A stretch of 64,000 nucleotides of DNA, from contig NC_051121.1 in assembly GCF_014839805.1 (NCBI RefSeq), positions 7,113,116-7,177,115 of the forward strand. The letters are read 5' to 3'. Below are positions 1 through 11,600 of the stretch, in pieces. Each line of letters opens with the position of its first letter. The first letter of the stretch is position 1. The DNA is from Manduca sexta. Taxonomy: Eukaryota > Arthropoda > Insecta > Lepidoptera > Sphingidae. The notes below the pieces were generated by a model. The model was not told where the DNA came from and made no database searches. It worked only from the letters and a program-made list of their open reading frames with translations. Both the position numbers and the translations under genes were made by a program.

Positions 1-61
1 AAATATTCTTGGTTGATAAAATTTTGAATAGTAGTTTTTTTTATTGTTTTGTATGATGACA

Positions 62-345
62 CGAGCTGGCCGTTCGCCTGATGGTAAGCGATACGACTTC
101 CCCTAAACAGTAAAAACACCATTCAACACCTTGAATTATAAGTATTGTTTGGTATTACACTGCCGTCGCCATTATCAGACATGAGTTGTTAAGTCTTATT
201 ATGTCCATTAGTTACATTGGCTACAATGTCCTTTAACACGGACTCAACAGTGACTACACACTGCTGTTTGGCGTCAGATATAGACATTGCGGTAATACCT
301 ACCCAGGCGGACTTTCCCTACCACCTACCATTTCCTATAACCTAG
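62..345 (-). repeat. Retroposon-like repeat family C, minus copy
   Basis: This matches, on the opposite strand, the copies at 2085-2425, 25985-26230, 50115-50425 and 59441-59603. Shared blocks include the reverse complement of CGTATCGCTTACCATCAGGC (75-95), the block ending ATTCAAGGTGTTG, and the block AGTCCGCCTGGGTAGGTA. Other copies end in ATTCAAAGCAATAAAAA, an A-rich tail typical of non-LTR retroposons. Family assignment beyond that is not possible by eye. Confidence 0.7.
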
Positions 346-423
346 ACCTACCACCAGTAAAATATAAATATAGATCGGCTTCAGTCTATCGATGAGGGTC
401 TCTCTGGGTAGGTACTATAATGT

Positions 424-753
424 CTATTCCTGCAAATCAGGTCTTTTAACGGAGCTCAGCAAAATAGCTTCACTGCAACTGATGTACGAAGTGAAATCCA
501 AAGAAAAAACCGATCGGCAAAAGATATAGGCATTCCTAGACGTCGGGACAGTCATGCCGGCCTGTAGACTTGTACTTTTGTGTTCTAGTTTGAAGGGCCA
601 ATCTCCTTCCAATAAATAGTGTATGTTAACCAGGCACGACAAAGTGACCAAATTGGACTTGAATGTAAGCAGAGATACGCCAGTCGACATAATTATGACG
701 GCCTGTTTGAAACGGATACACATTAACTGATTCCGGAACGCGACACATTTATG
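424..753 (+). repeat. Repeat remnants including a family B scrap (681-753)
   Basis: Positions 681-753 match the middle of family B: the CAGTCGACA...ATTATG core, the GGCCTGTT block, the GGATACACA block, and the TTCCGGAACGCGACACA block. The preceding part (about 424-680) has the uneven base composition of old repeat DNA and a second GCCGGCCTGT at about 560. The 141-codon minus-strand open frame over it (424-849) looks like chance reading through repeat DNA and has no recognisable domain. Confidence 0.55.
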
Positions 754-1763
754 TTTATTGAGCATTATGAGACAACATATTGGGTGACGTATATTTATTA
801 ACACGATGATGCCATCAGAGAGATGTATGCAAATCTTTTTTATTTGCAAATGAATTTGTTAATTTAACATGTACTCTCTTGTTCGTTTCAATTATTCATG
901 GACACATTAAACAAAGCGAATTCCCAACAATTCTTAAAACAAATAAGCAAGAAATCACTTTTCAACCACGAGGTCGAGAAAAAACGGCATATTTTTGTAA
1001 CAGATTCGAAAGAATAGATACTGAGACTCCCTCGGGAAATCACTGCCGTTATAGTTTGCATGATCACATCTGCCATATATTTTCATAACGGCTTACAGAC
1101 GATGTCAATACAATGAAATAATGTTTCGAAGAATCTTGTTCTATGGCTGGGTGTTAGTATTATAATGCTTATTTACTATACATTATCATAATCAATACCA
1201 TCAAATAATGTTTTAAAAAAAATATATGTTAAAATATTTTTGATACAAAAGACGAGATGAGCAATGACCTAGTCATTCATTTGAAAGTAAGCGTCAAAGT
1301 GGCTATAAAATTGGTAACCTTACTTCTAACTTTGAATTATAAAAGACAGCATGGCGATGTAGTTTTCCTCATGCCCAGCTCTTAAATAATATGTCTTTAA
1401 GACTGTAGCTCCATTGGTTTCAAAACCAGAATATAGCAGTTCTCGAACATTTCGGTCTGGTCTCAGAAATAGAGGTAGCAAGTCGGATTTTCACATATGA
1501 GACCTTATTACAGTGGATTAACCGCGTCAAAAGGTTATTTTATAGTTAAAAGGTCAGTTTATATGTCGTTTTAATTTTATCACGAGTCCAGTAAAAGAGT
1601 ACGTTGGCTTATATGTGTCAGAATTCACGGATAATGAGTTTAACCTAGGTTTAAGTTTCCATATTAGAAAATCGTAACGATGTTTCATTTTACTCTGTTT
1701 TGTGTCTTAATTAAATAAACTAAAATATTCGTAAATCTTGGTGCGTGTGATGTAATTTTAAAG
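754..1763. other. Noncoding stretch left of the channel exon
   Basis: I see no gene or complete mobile element here. A moderately structured block at about 1240-1500 may be an old repeat but I could not pair it with another copy in the window. Because the channel exon at 1842-1986 is on the minus strand, this stretch should be the intron downstream of that exon. Confidence 0.5.
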
Positions 1764-1841
1764 TTACGTCCATTGTTCTTTAATGATCCAATTAATGCAG
1801 CTGCACTTTCGCGGGTCTAAAATACTAAAACATCGTGGTAC

Positions 1842-1986
1842 CTTGACTTTAATCCCAGAACCGAGGAGTAGTTTGATGAGCTCTATATTCTCGTTCTCTA
1901 TAGCGGCTATGAGGGCAGATCTGTTGAGAGGGTCCACGCAGTTAATGTCCAAGACGTCGGACCTTCCAGCGAATTGTTCTATTAAC
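1842..1986 (-). CDS. trp: Internal exon of a TRPC-family cation channel (trp-like), ankyrin repeat region
   Basis: A 145-nt exon encodes 48 complete codons plus the last base of a split codon. The translation contains CVDPLNRSALIAAIENEN followed by IELIKLLLGSGIKVK, which is the N-terminal ankyrin-repeat region of classical (TRPC) channels. Both ends have splice signals on the minus strand: acceptor TTTACTTTCGCAG just above 1986 (phase 2) and donor GTACC after the AAG codon at 1842 (phase 0). The frame outside these sites quickly becomes non-homologous. The asparagine-arginine in place of glycine-arginine, and IENEN rather than IDNEN, resembles insect TRP more than TRPL or TRPgamma as I remember them, so the symbol is a best guess among paralogues. 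TRP is a plasma-membrane calcium-permeable channel acting downstream of phospholipase C in insect photoreceptors; the ankyrin region is cytosolic and serves assembly. The exon starts after the phase-2 acceptor, so it has no start codon of its own. Neighbouring exons were not found: downstream ones should lie left of position 1, upstream ones to the right, possibly in the gap at 2781-3280. Confidence 0.88.
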
Positions 1987-2084
1987 CTGCGAAAGTAAAT
2001 AATAAGGATTAGTGTTGATTTATGCACCGCAAAGTAATTACAAACCTGCGACTTTATTCTCTATGACAGTGTAAACTTGTAACG

Positions 2085-2425
2085 GTTTCACGTTGTCTTT
2101 GTGAAATTTGCGTGAAATGTTACTGGTGGTATGTCTATCATATGTGAGAGTCCGCCTGGGTATGTACCTCTGCAATGTCTATTTCTGCCGTCAAGCAGCA
2201 GTGTGTAGTTACTGTTGTGTTCCGGTTTGAAGGACATGGTAGCCAGTGTAACTACTGGACATAATAATACTAACATCTCATGTGTCAGGATGGCGAGCGC
2301 AGTGGAATATCAAACAATACTTTATAATTCAAGGTGTTGGATGATGTTCCTACTGTGTATGATCGGTCGTATCGCTTGCTATCAGGCGAATGGCAAGCTC
2401 GTCATTCAAAGAAATAAAAAATAAA
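2085..2425 (+). repeat. Retroposon-like repeat family C
   Basis: This is the longest plus-strand copy. It runs from a GGTGGTATGTCTATCATATG start through AGAGTCCGCCTGGGTATGTA, GTTCCGGTTTGAAGGACAT, ACATAATAATACTAACATCT and GGATGGCGAGCGCAGTGGAA to an A-rich tail AAAGAAATAAAAAATAAA. The same blocks in the same order occur at about 50.1 kb. It sits in the intron upstream of the channel exon. The short open frames inside it (2088-2276 minus, 2215-2424 plus) also appear in other copies and are not host genes. Confidence 0.8.
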
Positions 2426-2780
2426 TCTGTATGCCAATTTCTATTGTTTTAAACGCAACGTGGTGCGGTATATAAAATAACGTGTGGCATTGAAAATAAG
2501 ATCTCTGGTGGTAAAGTTATCTGGCACCTGTTAATTTTTCTGTACAGAATATCCTGTTTTTACACCAGCTGCCGTAACTTTTGTTAGCCAGGATTGGCAA
2601 ATGCCCGCATTTTCTGGCATCGAACGATGAAGCTCGGCGAGTTTTGGGAACATTTCAATGTGTCTAGCTCTCAGTGAAATCAATTAAATACAAAAGACGG
2701 TGTTAAAATTGTTTATTGTTTACTACCTTCTATAAGAACTCATCAGTGTACTAGAGTTTAAGTAAAATACTGCCTAAAAA
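2426..2780. other. Stretch between repeat and gap; small unexplained minus open frame
   Basis: A 40-codon minus-strand frame (2653 down to 2531) begins MFPKLAELHRSMPENAG and ends at a TAA. It is more G+C rich than its flanks and reads as protein-like, but it is short and I recognise no family. It could be a fragment of an old transposon or chance. Confidence 0.25.
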
Positions 2781-3280
2781 NNNNNNNNNNNNNNNNNNNN
2801 NNNNNNNNNNNNNNNNNNNNNNNNNNNNNNNNNNNNNNNNNNNNNNNNNNNNNNNNNNNNNNNNNNNNNNNNNNNNNNNNNNNNNNNNNNNNNNNNNNNN
2901 NNNNNNNNNNNNNNNNNNNNNNNNNNNNNNNNNNNNNNNNNNNNNNNNNNNNNNNNNNNNNNNNNNNNNNNNNNNNNNNNNNNNNNNNNNNNNNNNNNNN
3001 NNNNNNNNNNNNNNNNNNNNNNNNNNNNNNNNNNNNNNNNNNNNNNNNNNNNNNNNNNNNNNNNNNNNNNNNNNNNNNNNNNNNNNNNNNNNNNNNNNNN
3101 NNNNNNNNNNNNNNNNNNNNNNNNNNNNNNNNNNNNNNNNNNNNNNNNNNNNNNNNNNNNNNNNNNNNNNNNNNNNNNNNNNNNNNNNNNNNNNNNNNNN
3201 NNNNNNNNNNNNNNNNNNNNNNNNNNNNNNNNNNNNNNNNNNNNNNNNNNNNNNNNNNNNNNNNNNNNNNNNNNNNNNNN
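2781..3280. other. Assembly gap, 500 N
   Basis: Exactly 500 consecutive N, the round size often used as a placeholder for a scaffold gap, so true length is unknown. An upstream channel exon could be hidden here. Confidence 0.99.
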
Positions 3281-6200
3281 GTGGAAATGAGATAGCGTTT
3301 TTATACTAATGCAAAAGGAGACGGAAAGAAACTATTAGTTTATGTTGAATGTGTTAACGGTGTTAATTGGTTGTGCTTATAATATTTTCGCGCAACATCG
3401 CCTAAATAAGTTTTATCGGTTGCCTCAAGGTTCTGTACATTTCTTTGCTTGTAAAGCCAAACTATACTAGACTGCAGGACGAAAGACGATCGATTTACAA
3501 TCTTTTACTCTCTACAATTTCAAATTTCTCTCTAATTTCAGCGGCCGAATGTAAAAGATCATTGTAGGTCTATGAAGAATGATCCTAAGAACACATTATA
3601 ATGATGACAGTCCATAGAACAAATAAAGAACGCTAGTACATGTATTATGAATGTACGGAATGACGGTATCTAAATAGTTCAATTAGGAAAAGAAGAAAAT
3701 CCGCTTTATGTTTATCGTCAGGGCTGCCATGTCTATTCTAAAACCCGTTCCAACAGTCATTAGCTTCAGCAGCTGTTCATAGACTTTTCTGTATATTTTA
3801 ACGGGAAATTGTGTATTTCAAACGTCAACAGACAAATTTAAATGAAGTAGTGTCCGAGTGTATTATAGGCGTACTGCTGTTCGCGCGCCGCCCCCCGCTG
3901 ATTGGCTGTTAGGTGACAGCTAGAGAAGTGCACGATACACTATCGATGAAAATGCTTATCAACGTAATTTTTAATAAATTGTTACATCATATCAAATTTC
4001 TATGCGATTTTTGTTAGTGTATTAAATTGGTCATCAGTTATTGGACTATTTATCAATTTATTCTCGTTATTCCAATATTTTAATTCTGATATTAAAAGAT
4101 TTAATATTAAATTTAGAAGACATATCTTGAATGGTTATATTGTAGTTGACAGTTAGCAGAAAAAGCCTCATACATTATTAGAGTTATGTTTATATATTTA
4201 AGAGCTTAGCACGGACCATAATATAATGTAGGTAACACTGAAAATCACCACTTGTTATTGAAAATGTTATGTATCAAATAAAGTATTTAAAAAATAACCT
4301 AAGCATCATATAATACTATAAATTCCTTTCAAAAAACCTGTTATAGGCAATCGTAAGCCGATCGATGTACCTATATTTTATCCAGTTCATCACATACCGT
4401 GATTTGCCTAGACAAAAAATACTATCTGAAATAAACTCGATAGAATTAATTGAAAGCATGTAATCTCATCACTGAGCGGGTAACAGGTAAATTATCAGGA
4501 GCCCTTACTCAGTGCCGCGTAATAACAGGAGCCGCGCAGCCGCTAGCATGCAAGGACGTGCGAAATTATCCACCACACACGACCGTTAAGATCCACCAGC
4601 AAAAGTACCAACATATTGGGTAAAAATTATGGTAAAAGCATGGACCACATTTACGAAAATTTTAAAAAGAAATTGTCATTTTCGTAAAATATAATTAATT
4701 CCAAAAAAGAATTATTTTACGTAAAACTCTTATCCTGCGTGAACAATAATAAAGTAACTATATGAATTTGAATAACCTCGACTAGTTTAAAATTAGGTTA
4801 CGTTATTGATGTGGGTAAATAATAAATTTATGATGTAATTAAATTTGATAGGTTTAGAAACGAAATAAAATAGTTTTCAAACAAAATATCTATTATGAAG
4901 CGTTACAAACATTTCTTTCCCCTCACAACTAAGACGAATTGATTGTTGTCCAACTATCACATCTGTGTGTAGTCTTACAAAAAATAAATAACAAGCCTTG
5001 TAAACAAAGAAATGCAGGTTTATAATCTTTGCGGATAAAAATGGGCCGAGTATCGGTAGCAGATGCATCCTTTCGGACTAAATTACTCTTGATTTAATAA
5101 AAGTAAAGCAGTTTGTAGATTAAATAAAATAAATAATTGCTTTCAACATCACGCAACTGGCTTCTAAAGATCCTCCGCAGTAAGTTATTGTAACTTCTTA
5201 GTTGTCTTTCTGTCAGTGGCTTTAATTTTACTTTAATTATATGTTATTCCGGAAAGTCTTTAAAAGTAAGAGTAAAGATACTACTTATGTAGGTAGGTTA
5301 AAACAAATAGGTACGTAAGAAGGCTTTATTACTTTGTGTTGGTCGTATATTTAGTAAGTAACATTCTTACTAAAAACACTAGAAAAGAAACACGCGAACT
5401 ACACTCTACCCATGTGAACATAAAATTTTCAGATGTAATTAATAGATACGAAAATATAAGTAAAGTTAACAAAGTTAGCTTAAACATGTAGCACATCTAG
5501 AACATCTGCATGTAGTCTAGAGGTTTTCTACATTAAAAGTAAAGGTAATATGTAACCTTTTTTTTTAAACTACTTTTATCCTTTGACAGTCTCTTTCTTC
5601 ATAATATACAATATAAAACTTAGTATATACTCAGTACTAATAACAAAAGAACCCTTAGCGAGTAATGTAGCCAATTTGTAACAAAGCTACCAGACTTGGC
5701 GCCTACCTATTAAACAATTCAACTTCTAACACGAAACGTTCTAAGAAACGGCGGCATCGAAATTATAGGTCTGCTGGCACGAGCTAAATTACTCCCACCA
5801 ACGAGTTCTTGGAACTGATTCCGAACTAACCTTAGATTTTACATAATAACACTTTAATTCATCGATATTCACTTTTTTCCCGCCATTTTAGGTGATTTAT
5901 AAAGTGGTTTGAACATAACTGAGTGTTTTATGTTTAACATTTAATAATTATGGTACGTTTTATAATTTTACTACAGTATGAAATGTGTAATTATAAATAT
6001 TAAAGTTAGGAACGTAATAAACGCTTTTGTATGTTGTGTCATAAAATAATATTTCACATCACGGTCAAATCTAAACCTAACATTACACTACACTTTTGAA
6101 ACAAGCATATTGTAATCTTTGTATTTTTATTTAGTTGTCGTCGACACACGGTACAAATTCACAAAAATACTGAAAATTGTTGTAAAATAGCAAAATTAGA

Positions 6201-7040
6201 AGTAGTCACCTCTATTAGCCAGACAAACAACATTATAACGTCATTAAAGCCCTTATCTAACAACAGTACTTAATTGCGTACTTAGATATAATGATAGGTG
6301 GGTCCCAGCATTGTCTCATACAGTGTGCGCACAAAACTTAAGCTTGGTCGACGACAGGATTTTTTATCGATATCGATACGTTCACTTCCCTATCTTGACT
6401 CTATGGGCTAAGTAAGGTTACCAGAATCCTAGGTATGGTTCTGTACACATTCATTTATTTTCAATTCGCCGAATTTGCGAAATGCATGGGATTACAATTC
6501 GGACCCCATGTGTCGACAGGTTCACAGGTCGTCATATCATTAAAATACCTATGGGAAGAGGCAATCACTAGATTGGTCGATAACCAGAATAGCTAAATTG
6601 AAATAGAGGTCCTATTTTCAGTATAAGTACTCAGGTCATAAGATCAGTATGGCCCCTCGCAAGGACTAATAAAGAAGATTATTGCTACTGCTTGACTTAT
6701 TTCTACCCCCGTTAGTCATATCTAGTCACACAATTTTTACTACAAGCTCTAAACTAATATATCATCATAAATATATCAAAATCAAAAGCACTTTTCACAT
6801 AATAAAATTTAACAACACAATTCCGCAGTGTTGATTGTTTGAACAATAAACAACCGTTACACGAAGGAATGCTCATCTATTACATATGGATTACGAGTGC
6901 ATAACCGATGATTATAAACAGTAAATCAGTAACAATACCGCGGTAACTGTTCCATCTTAATTCTTAAATGGCGCAAGTTATGGACGCGAGCGACACTTTT
7001 TAATCCAGAACAAAAAGCGAATATTAATATCGCCTTTAGC
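3281..7040. other. Largely unique A+T-rich noncoding DNA
   Basis: No gene is supported. Two short G+C-rich patches stand out: about 3876-3920 (GCGCGCCGCCCCCCGC next to an ATTGG box) and about 4505-4580 (clustered CpG). An overlapping pair of TATCGATA octamers lies at 6365-6378. The longest open frame (4877-5068, minus) has no recognisable features. Any of the G+C patches could be regulatory, but that is inference. Confidence 0.4.
6365..6378. promoter_or_regulatory. Two overlapping TATCGATA (DRE-type) octamers
   Basis: The sequence TATCGATATCGATA is a perfect palindrome holding two overlapping copies of TATCGATA, the octamer bound by the insect factor DREF at many housekeeping promoters. In A+T-rich DNA such a site can arise by chance, and there is no recognised first exon beside it. 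Confidence 0.25.
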
Positions 7041-7115
7041 CACGAAGAGCTAGGTAGAGGTGCAACCACTTTTCGCTTGATGAGATAAGGGCAAGCCTAT
7101 CATTATGAGACAGAA
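7041..7115 (-). mobile_element. Old remnant of tRNA-SINE A
   Basis: The blocks AGGTGCAACCACTTTTCGC and GAGATAAGGGCAAGCCTATC match, with gaps, the body of SINE A in minus orientation (compare 57650-57715 and 47800-47890). Both ends are lost. Confidence 0.45.
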
Positions 7116-8334
7116 TATATAATAGGCATATTTTTTTATTTCAAAATGATACTGATATATTTTTTATTAATTGACTAATAAACACTTAATGTGGTGCTTT
7201 ATATGGGATCAAATGCAGTTTTGTTTATAGATCTACATCAATAGTTACAAAAAATGTAAGAGATTTTACAATACGAGAGCCACGAGTGGAATCACTCGCT
7301 CGGTGCACGCAAGAGCTGTCAATATCTTCGTAGTAAAAGTAAGTTACTAGACATAATATGTTACATTTTAGTATGTAAGTCTTAATATTTATTACCACTA
7401 GCTACCACGTATAATTAATTAGTTTTCTATATATTAATATCCCTGTTATATCAAAAAAACTTTAAACATAGTAATACTTAAATTAAAATAATTTCAACAC
7501 AGTTCTTTTGACTTGCCCCATACATCTACCCTAGGGAATTAGCCGTTTCTTATAACAATGAGATGGGAAGTCTGTCCGGATGTAAAAAGCGATATCAATG
7601 TTAGCACAATTAAATGATTCATAGAACGTAAAGTTTTTCATATAAATGATAATACATAACAAAACTTTAATATAAAATTACAACATGATTTGAACTTAAA
7701 GTATGTCGTCAAAGAAATATTTTTACATAAGGCAAAATAGCGGCACTAGTAATTAAAAAATTACGCGAAAATAATGTCTCGATGTAGCAGAAATTATGGT
7801 AGTATTCATGTCTGATTTTCTTACATTCTTGTCTTCAACTTCCTTTATATTGACCACACTAAACTGAGGCATCGGGAAATTCACGGGTATGATAACCAAC
7901 TCCTGTGAATTCTCCCAGTGCCAAGGTCCAGCATGGTCACTTGTCTTCTAGTCTTCGGTCTTCGATGCTTCTTGAGATATTGAGTTTAAGATGTAAAATT
8001 ATTATACAAAAAAATATTTTTTAAAATTATAAAATCGTATCTATTTTACGTCGGCCCACTGTTGTGTTGACAAAACAACATTAAATGAGTTAGGTCTTCT
8101 CCAACACGCTAGCATATTATGTACGTACTTTGAAAATGATTTAATTTCATACAACTTCGTAATTTTTAACCTAAACCTAAATGTATGTACATTTTCTCAC
8201 GATATCTTCTATCATTCCAATGAAAGCGATAATAAAAAACAAAAAAAAAATTAGGCATTCATCTCGTTACTGATTAATTAGTCTTTAAAATTTGTACTCT
8301 GACATTTATTAGTCACATTAACAATCTTAATTGG

Positions 8335-8610
8335 TAAATGAGTTAGTAAATGAGCAAAGTAGTAAGTTAAATTGTTACTCAGTTAAAGCAGTAAGTAAAA
8401 TTGGTAGTTGAAGTAATAAGTAAAATTGTTAGTTGAAGTTATAAGTAAAATTTTTAGTTGAAGTAATGAGTGAAATTGTTAGTTGAAGTAATAAGTAAAT
8501 TTGTTAGTCAGTTAAAGTAGCAGGTAAGTAAAATGATTAGACAGTTAAAACTATAAGTAAAATTAGTCAGTTAAAGCAGTAAGTAAGATTATTAGTCAGT
8601 TAGGCATATA
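8335..8610. repeat. A+T-rich minisatellite, 25-bp unit
   Basis: Imperfect tandem units of the form AGTTGAAGTAATAAGTAAAA + TTGTT (25 bp) repeat at least four times in the centre (about 8404-8503). Flanking units on both sides are a longer variant with AGTCAGTTAAAG in place of AGTTGAAG. The array is bounded by degenerate GTAAGTAAA motifs. Confidence 0.85.
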
Positions 8611-11600
8611 CAATAAAATGTTAGTAAGCTAATATAGTCTAGTATTACAGATCCTTCATGAGTAAATTAAGTCCGATAATAATTTAGATAAGTCTAATGA
8701 AATACGTTCACCGTATCAAAATAGAAATAAGGATACAGCTAAATCAGTATTACTTTAATGTAATTTTAGTGTGATTTTGTGTATTAAATAAATATTACAA
8801 TCAAATGAAATAAAACTTAACTCCCAGTGGGAACATCTGGAATCGAGTAGTTTATAATGAATTTGTAAATTAGCTTATTACAGTAAATACTATTCACATT
8901 ATCAGGGTTGTATTGACTGCAACGTGGACTGGGGCACGAAGTTAAGCTTGGGTCTTGCCACCAAAAACTAAGCGATTGACATGCTACCCCCTTGCACCCA
9001 CCTATGAAGACAGCCCTGCATATTGCGCTATAAACTTTAAAAAACAACTGTATGTTGATGAACATAGTTTTCTGTTTTATATACACGTACTAAGCCGATT
9101 ATGTCGCGAAAACCAAATGTACTTAATTTAGCGGCTAGTAAAATGGCAAAATCGGCAGTGCCGCCAAATTCTGGTTGACAGCCATCATAGCAATGACTTG
9201 TGAAAATGTTTGTCAAACCACATCACAGCTTGGCATTACTGTGATTACGATTAACGGTAACACCGAGATGATACGGTGATTTGCGGCGAACCGCCGGCTC
9301 ACCGTGACTAACTACCAAAACTGTCACGAGGTTTTTACTTGAGCGTTGGCAACATTGATTTTTTATTGGGTGCAATATTTTTGCGGGTATCCGTTAATCT
9401 TATAGCTACACAAAATTCAATCAATCTTGAACCGGCAGATATTTATAGAATCTATTTAATATCTTTCCTTTAAAAGAAATGACCCATTACTACCTCCATT
9501 CATCTATACAATATTTTTCTATTAATCTTCCATTGCTTTTTAAACCATTTTCCACTAATAATCACGTTTCTAGTTTTCTTAATTAAAAAATATTTTTCTT
9601 CTAGTTACTAGAAAGTTCGATACTAACTTAATTATTTATTAAAGAAACTTCACAATTTCAAATAACCCACCTCATATGTTGACAACATCGATAGACTTCA
9701 GAATCTGTAACAAAACAATATTGCACTGAATTTCTATTTGAAAATAAATAATACAAGTAATATTTATGAATCCACATATGAAGAAGGGTAGATTTTGCTT
9801 TTAACATGAGCGAAAAATTCACCGCGATTTACAGCAAAAGATCTTATTACGATCTTAGATCGAAGTATCTAGCTTTCGATAAAGTATTAAATCCCATGCC
9901 ATACCCTAGCTTCTTAATCTATGGTTGAGAAATATTTTTAGAAACATTGGCTCAAGTACTAATATCCTCAATTAAACATGTTATGTTTGATTTTAAAGAC
10001 AGCGGCCGAGAAGGGTACATCGTATACCACAGCTCCTAATTCTGGATAGACAAACGCGTCTAGAACATTCCAAGCCTCACATGTATATGTATTATGTTAA
10101 TTGCTTTCGTTCACGCCAAACCGTCTGCATTGGAAACAGAATGTTTCTATTAACTAATTCTCGTAGATGATGAAATATTCATTGTTCTGTATGTTTCTCG
10201 TGGGGGAATCTTCAGCAATCATAGTCATCATTTTGAAGAAATATTAGTTTCTCACGACTCCTAGTGATAGCAGGAATGTATTAATGCTTTAAAGAAATTG
10301 TCTATTGTTGAACTGCTATATTTGAGGATCAATGAAGAGCTATTTTGTGTTTCGAGATACATCCAGAACAATATAGAACTATCATTACTTATAAAACAGT
10401 ATGTTCTTCGCTTTCAGGTTAATGACAAAATTAATGTCCATATCTTTACTTTCGATAGAACTTTAAAAAAGGCCACATTAAAAAACACTAGTAAATGACT
10501 AAACAAAATGGTTAAAGCCATCAATAACTTACTTTCACGGCTTCCATTTATTTACCCTCAATCGGTGATTTCCTGATACAAACCCCATGAATTATAAAAG
10601 CTCCGTCACCCAAGCTTTTATGGTAATGACAACTATATTTGCTTTCTATTGCTTAGCAACGAATACTCAACATAGCATAGGGTCGAGGGAGGTGGAGGCC
10701 GCATGTCCAAAATTTACCTCTCTAAACTAGGTAATTTTGTATACTGAAGATTAGAAATATCCTTAATTAATTAAAAAATAAATGAAAGAGTATTTTGGGC
10801 TTTCTATTATCAAATGCATCATTTATATCAGTCGAATCACGCAAGCTTTTAACATTTCCCAGCCATACATGCCTTCCTTTGTTACTCGGCATAACATATC
10901 ACTGTCACCATGAATTTGTTGGACATTAGACGTTCCGACAAATGTTTAAGGTTGAATATTGTGTGCACGGTAAAGTTTGTACTTCCGTTGCCATGGTAAC
11001 GTTGTTTGAAAAACAAACCACGGAGTGTAAATCATGTTAATGCTTTATTACACGCGTTTGACGTGTTTTTGGGTTGTGTTTTCTTACTGTTCGTGTTGGA
11101 AAATCAGGTTGTTAAAGAAAATGGGGCTTACGTGGGTGAAATGGTTTGATATTGTTTTTACTACGTGTATTTTACGTAACCAAAATGGAAAGAATTTGTG
11201 AGAGATTAATATGTAACTGAAATTCAAAGGAAATATAGGCTTTATGTCGGTCGTTACATGGACCAAACTATTCGTAAATTAATTGTGAAAATTTGACTTA
11301 TTATGCTTTTGAATACAGTCATACAAAACATCAATGACACCGTTTTAGGTGTTTAGCTATTATTTTAAATAAACTCAAGCGGGTTACGGGCGGGCAGCTT
11401 TGCCATTTAACAATACATACACAATGGTTAGGTCAATTCTCGATTTAATTTTATATTCTCTTATTAATGGATGACGTCGTGAAATACCAATTAAAATCCG
11501 AGTTAAATAGTGGATCGCGTGTAAAAGAAGGGAAAAGATGTTAATGGTCACCCTAAATAGGTTATGGGGTTTGAAATAGGTCGTCTGATCCCACCCAAAG

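Noticed and set aside
424..849. 141-codon minus-strand open frame
   Set aside because: It overlaps repeat remnants, including a family B scrap, and the translation has no domain, so it is treated as chance.
1240..1500. Possible next exon of the TRP channel on the minus strand
   Set aside because: A reading with EENYIAML was considered, but it does not continue the ankyrin region and has no proper acceptor and donor pair.
3700..3830. Short protein-like minus reading (about 40 codons, KIYRKVYEQLLKLM)
   Set aside because: Bounded by stops, no start codon or convincing splice sites, and no recognised family.
8817..9086. 89-codon minus frame with a Cys/Trp-rich middle
   Set aside because: No recognised domain or splice context and A+T-rich ends; probably part of an old repeat.
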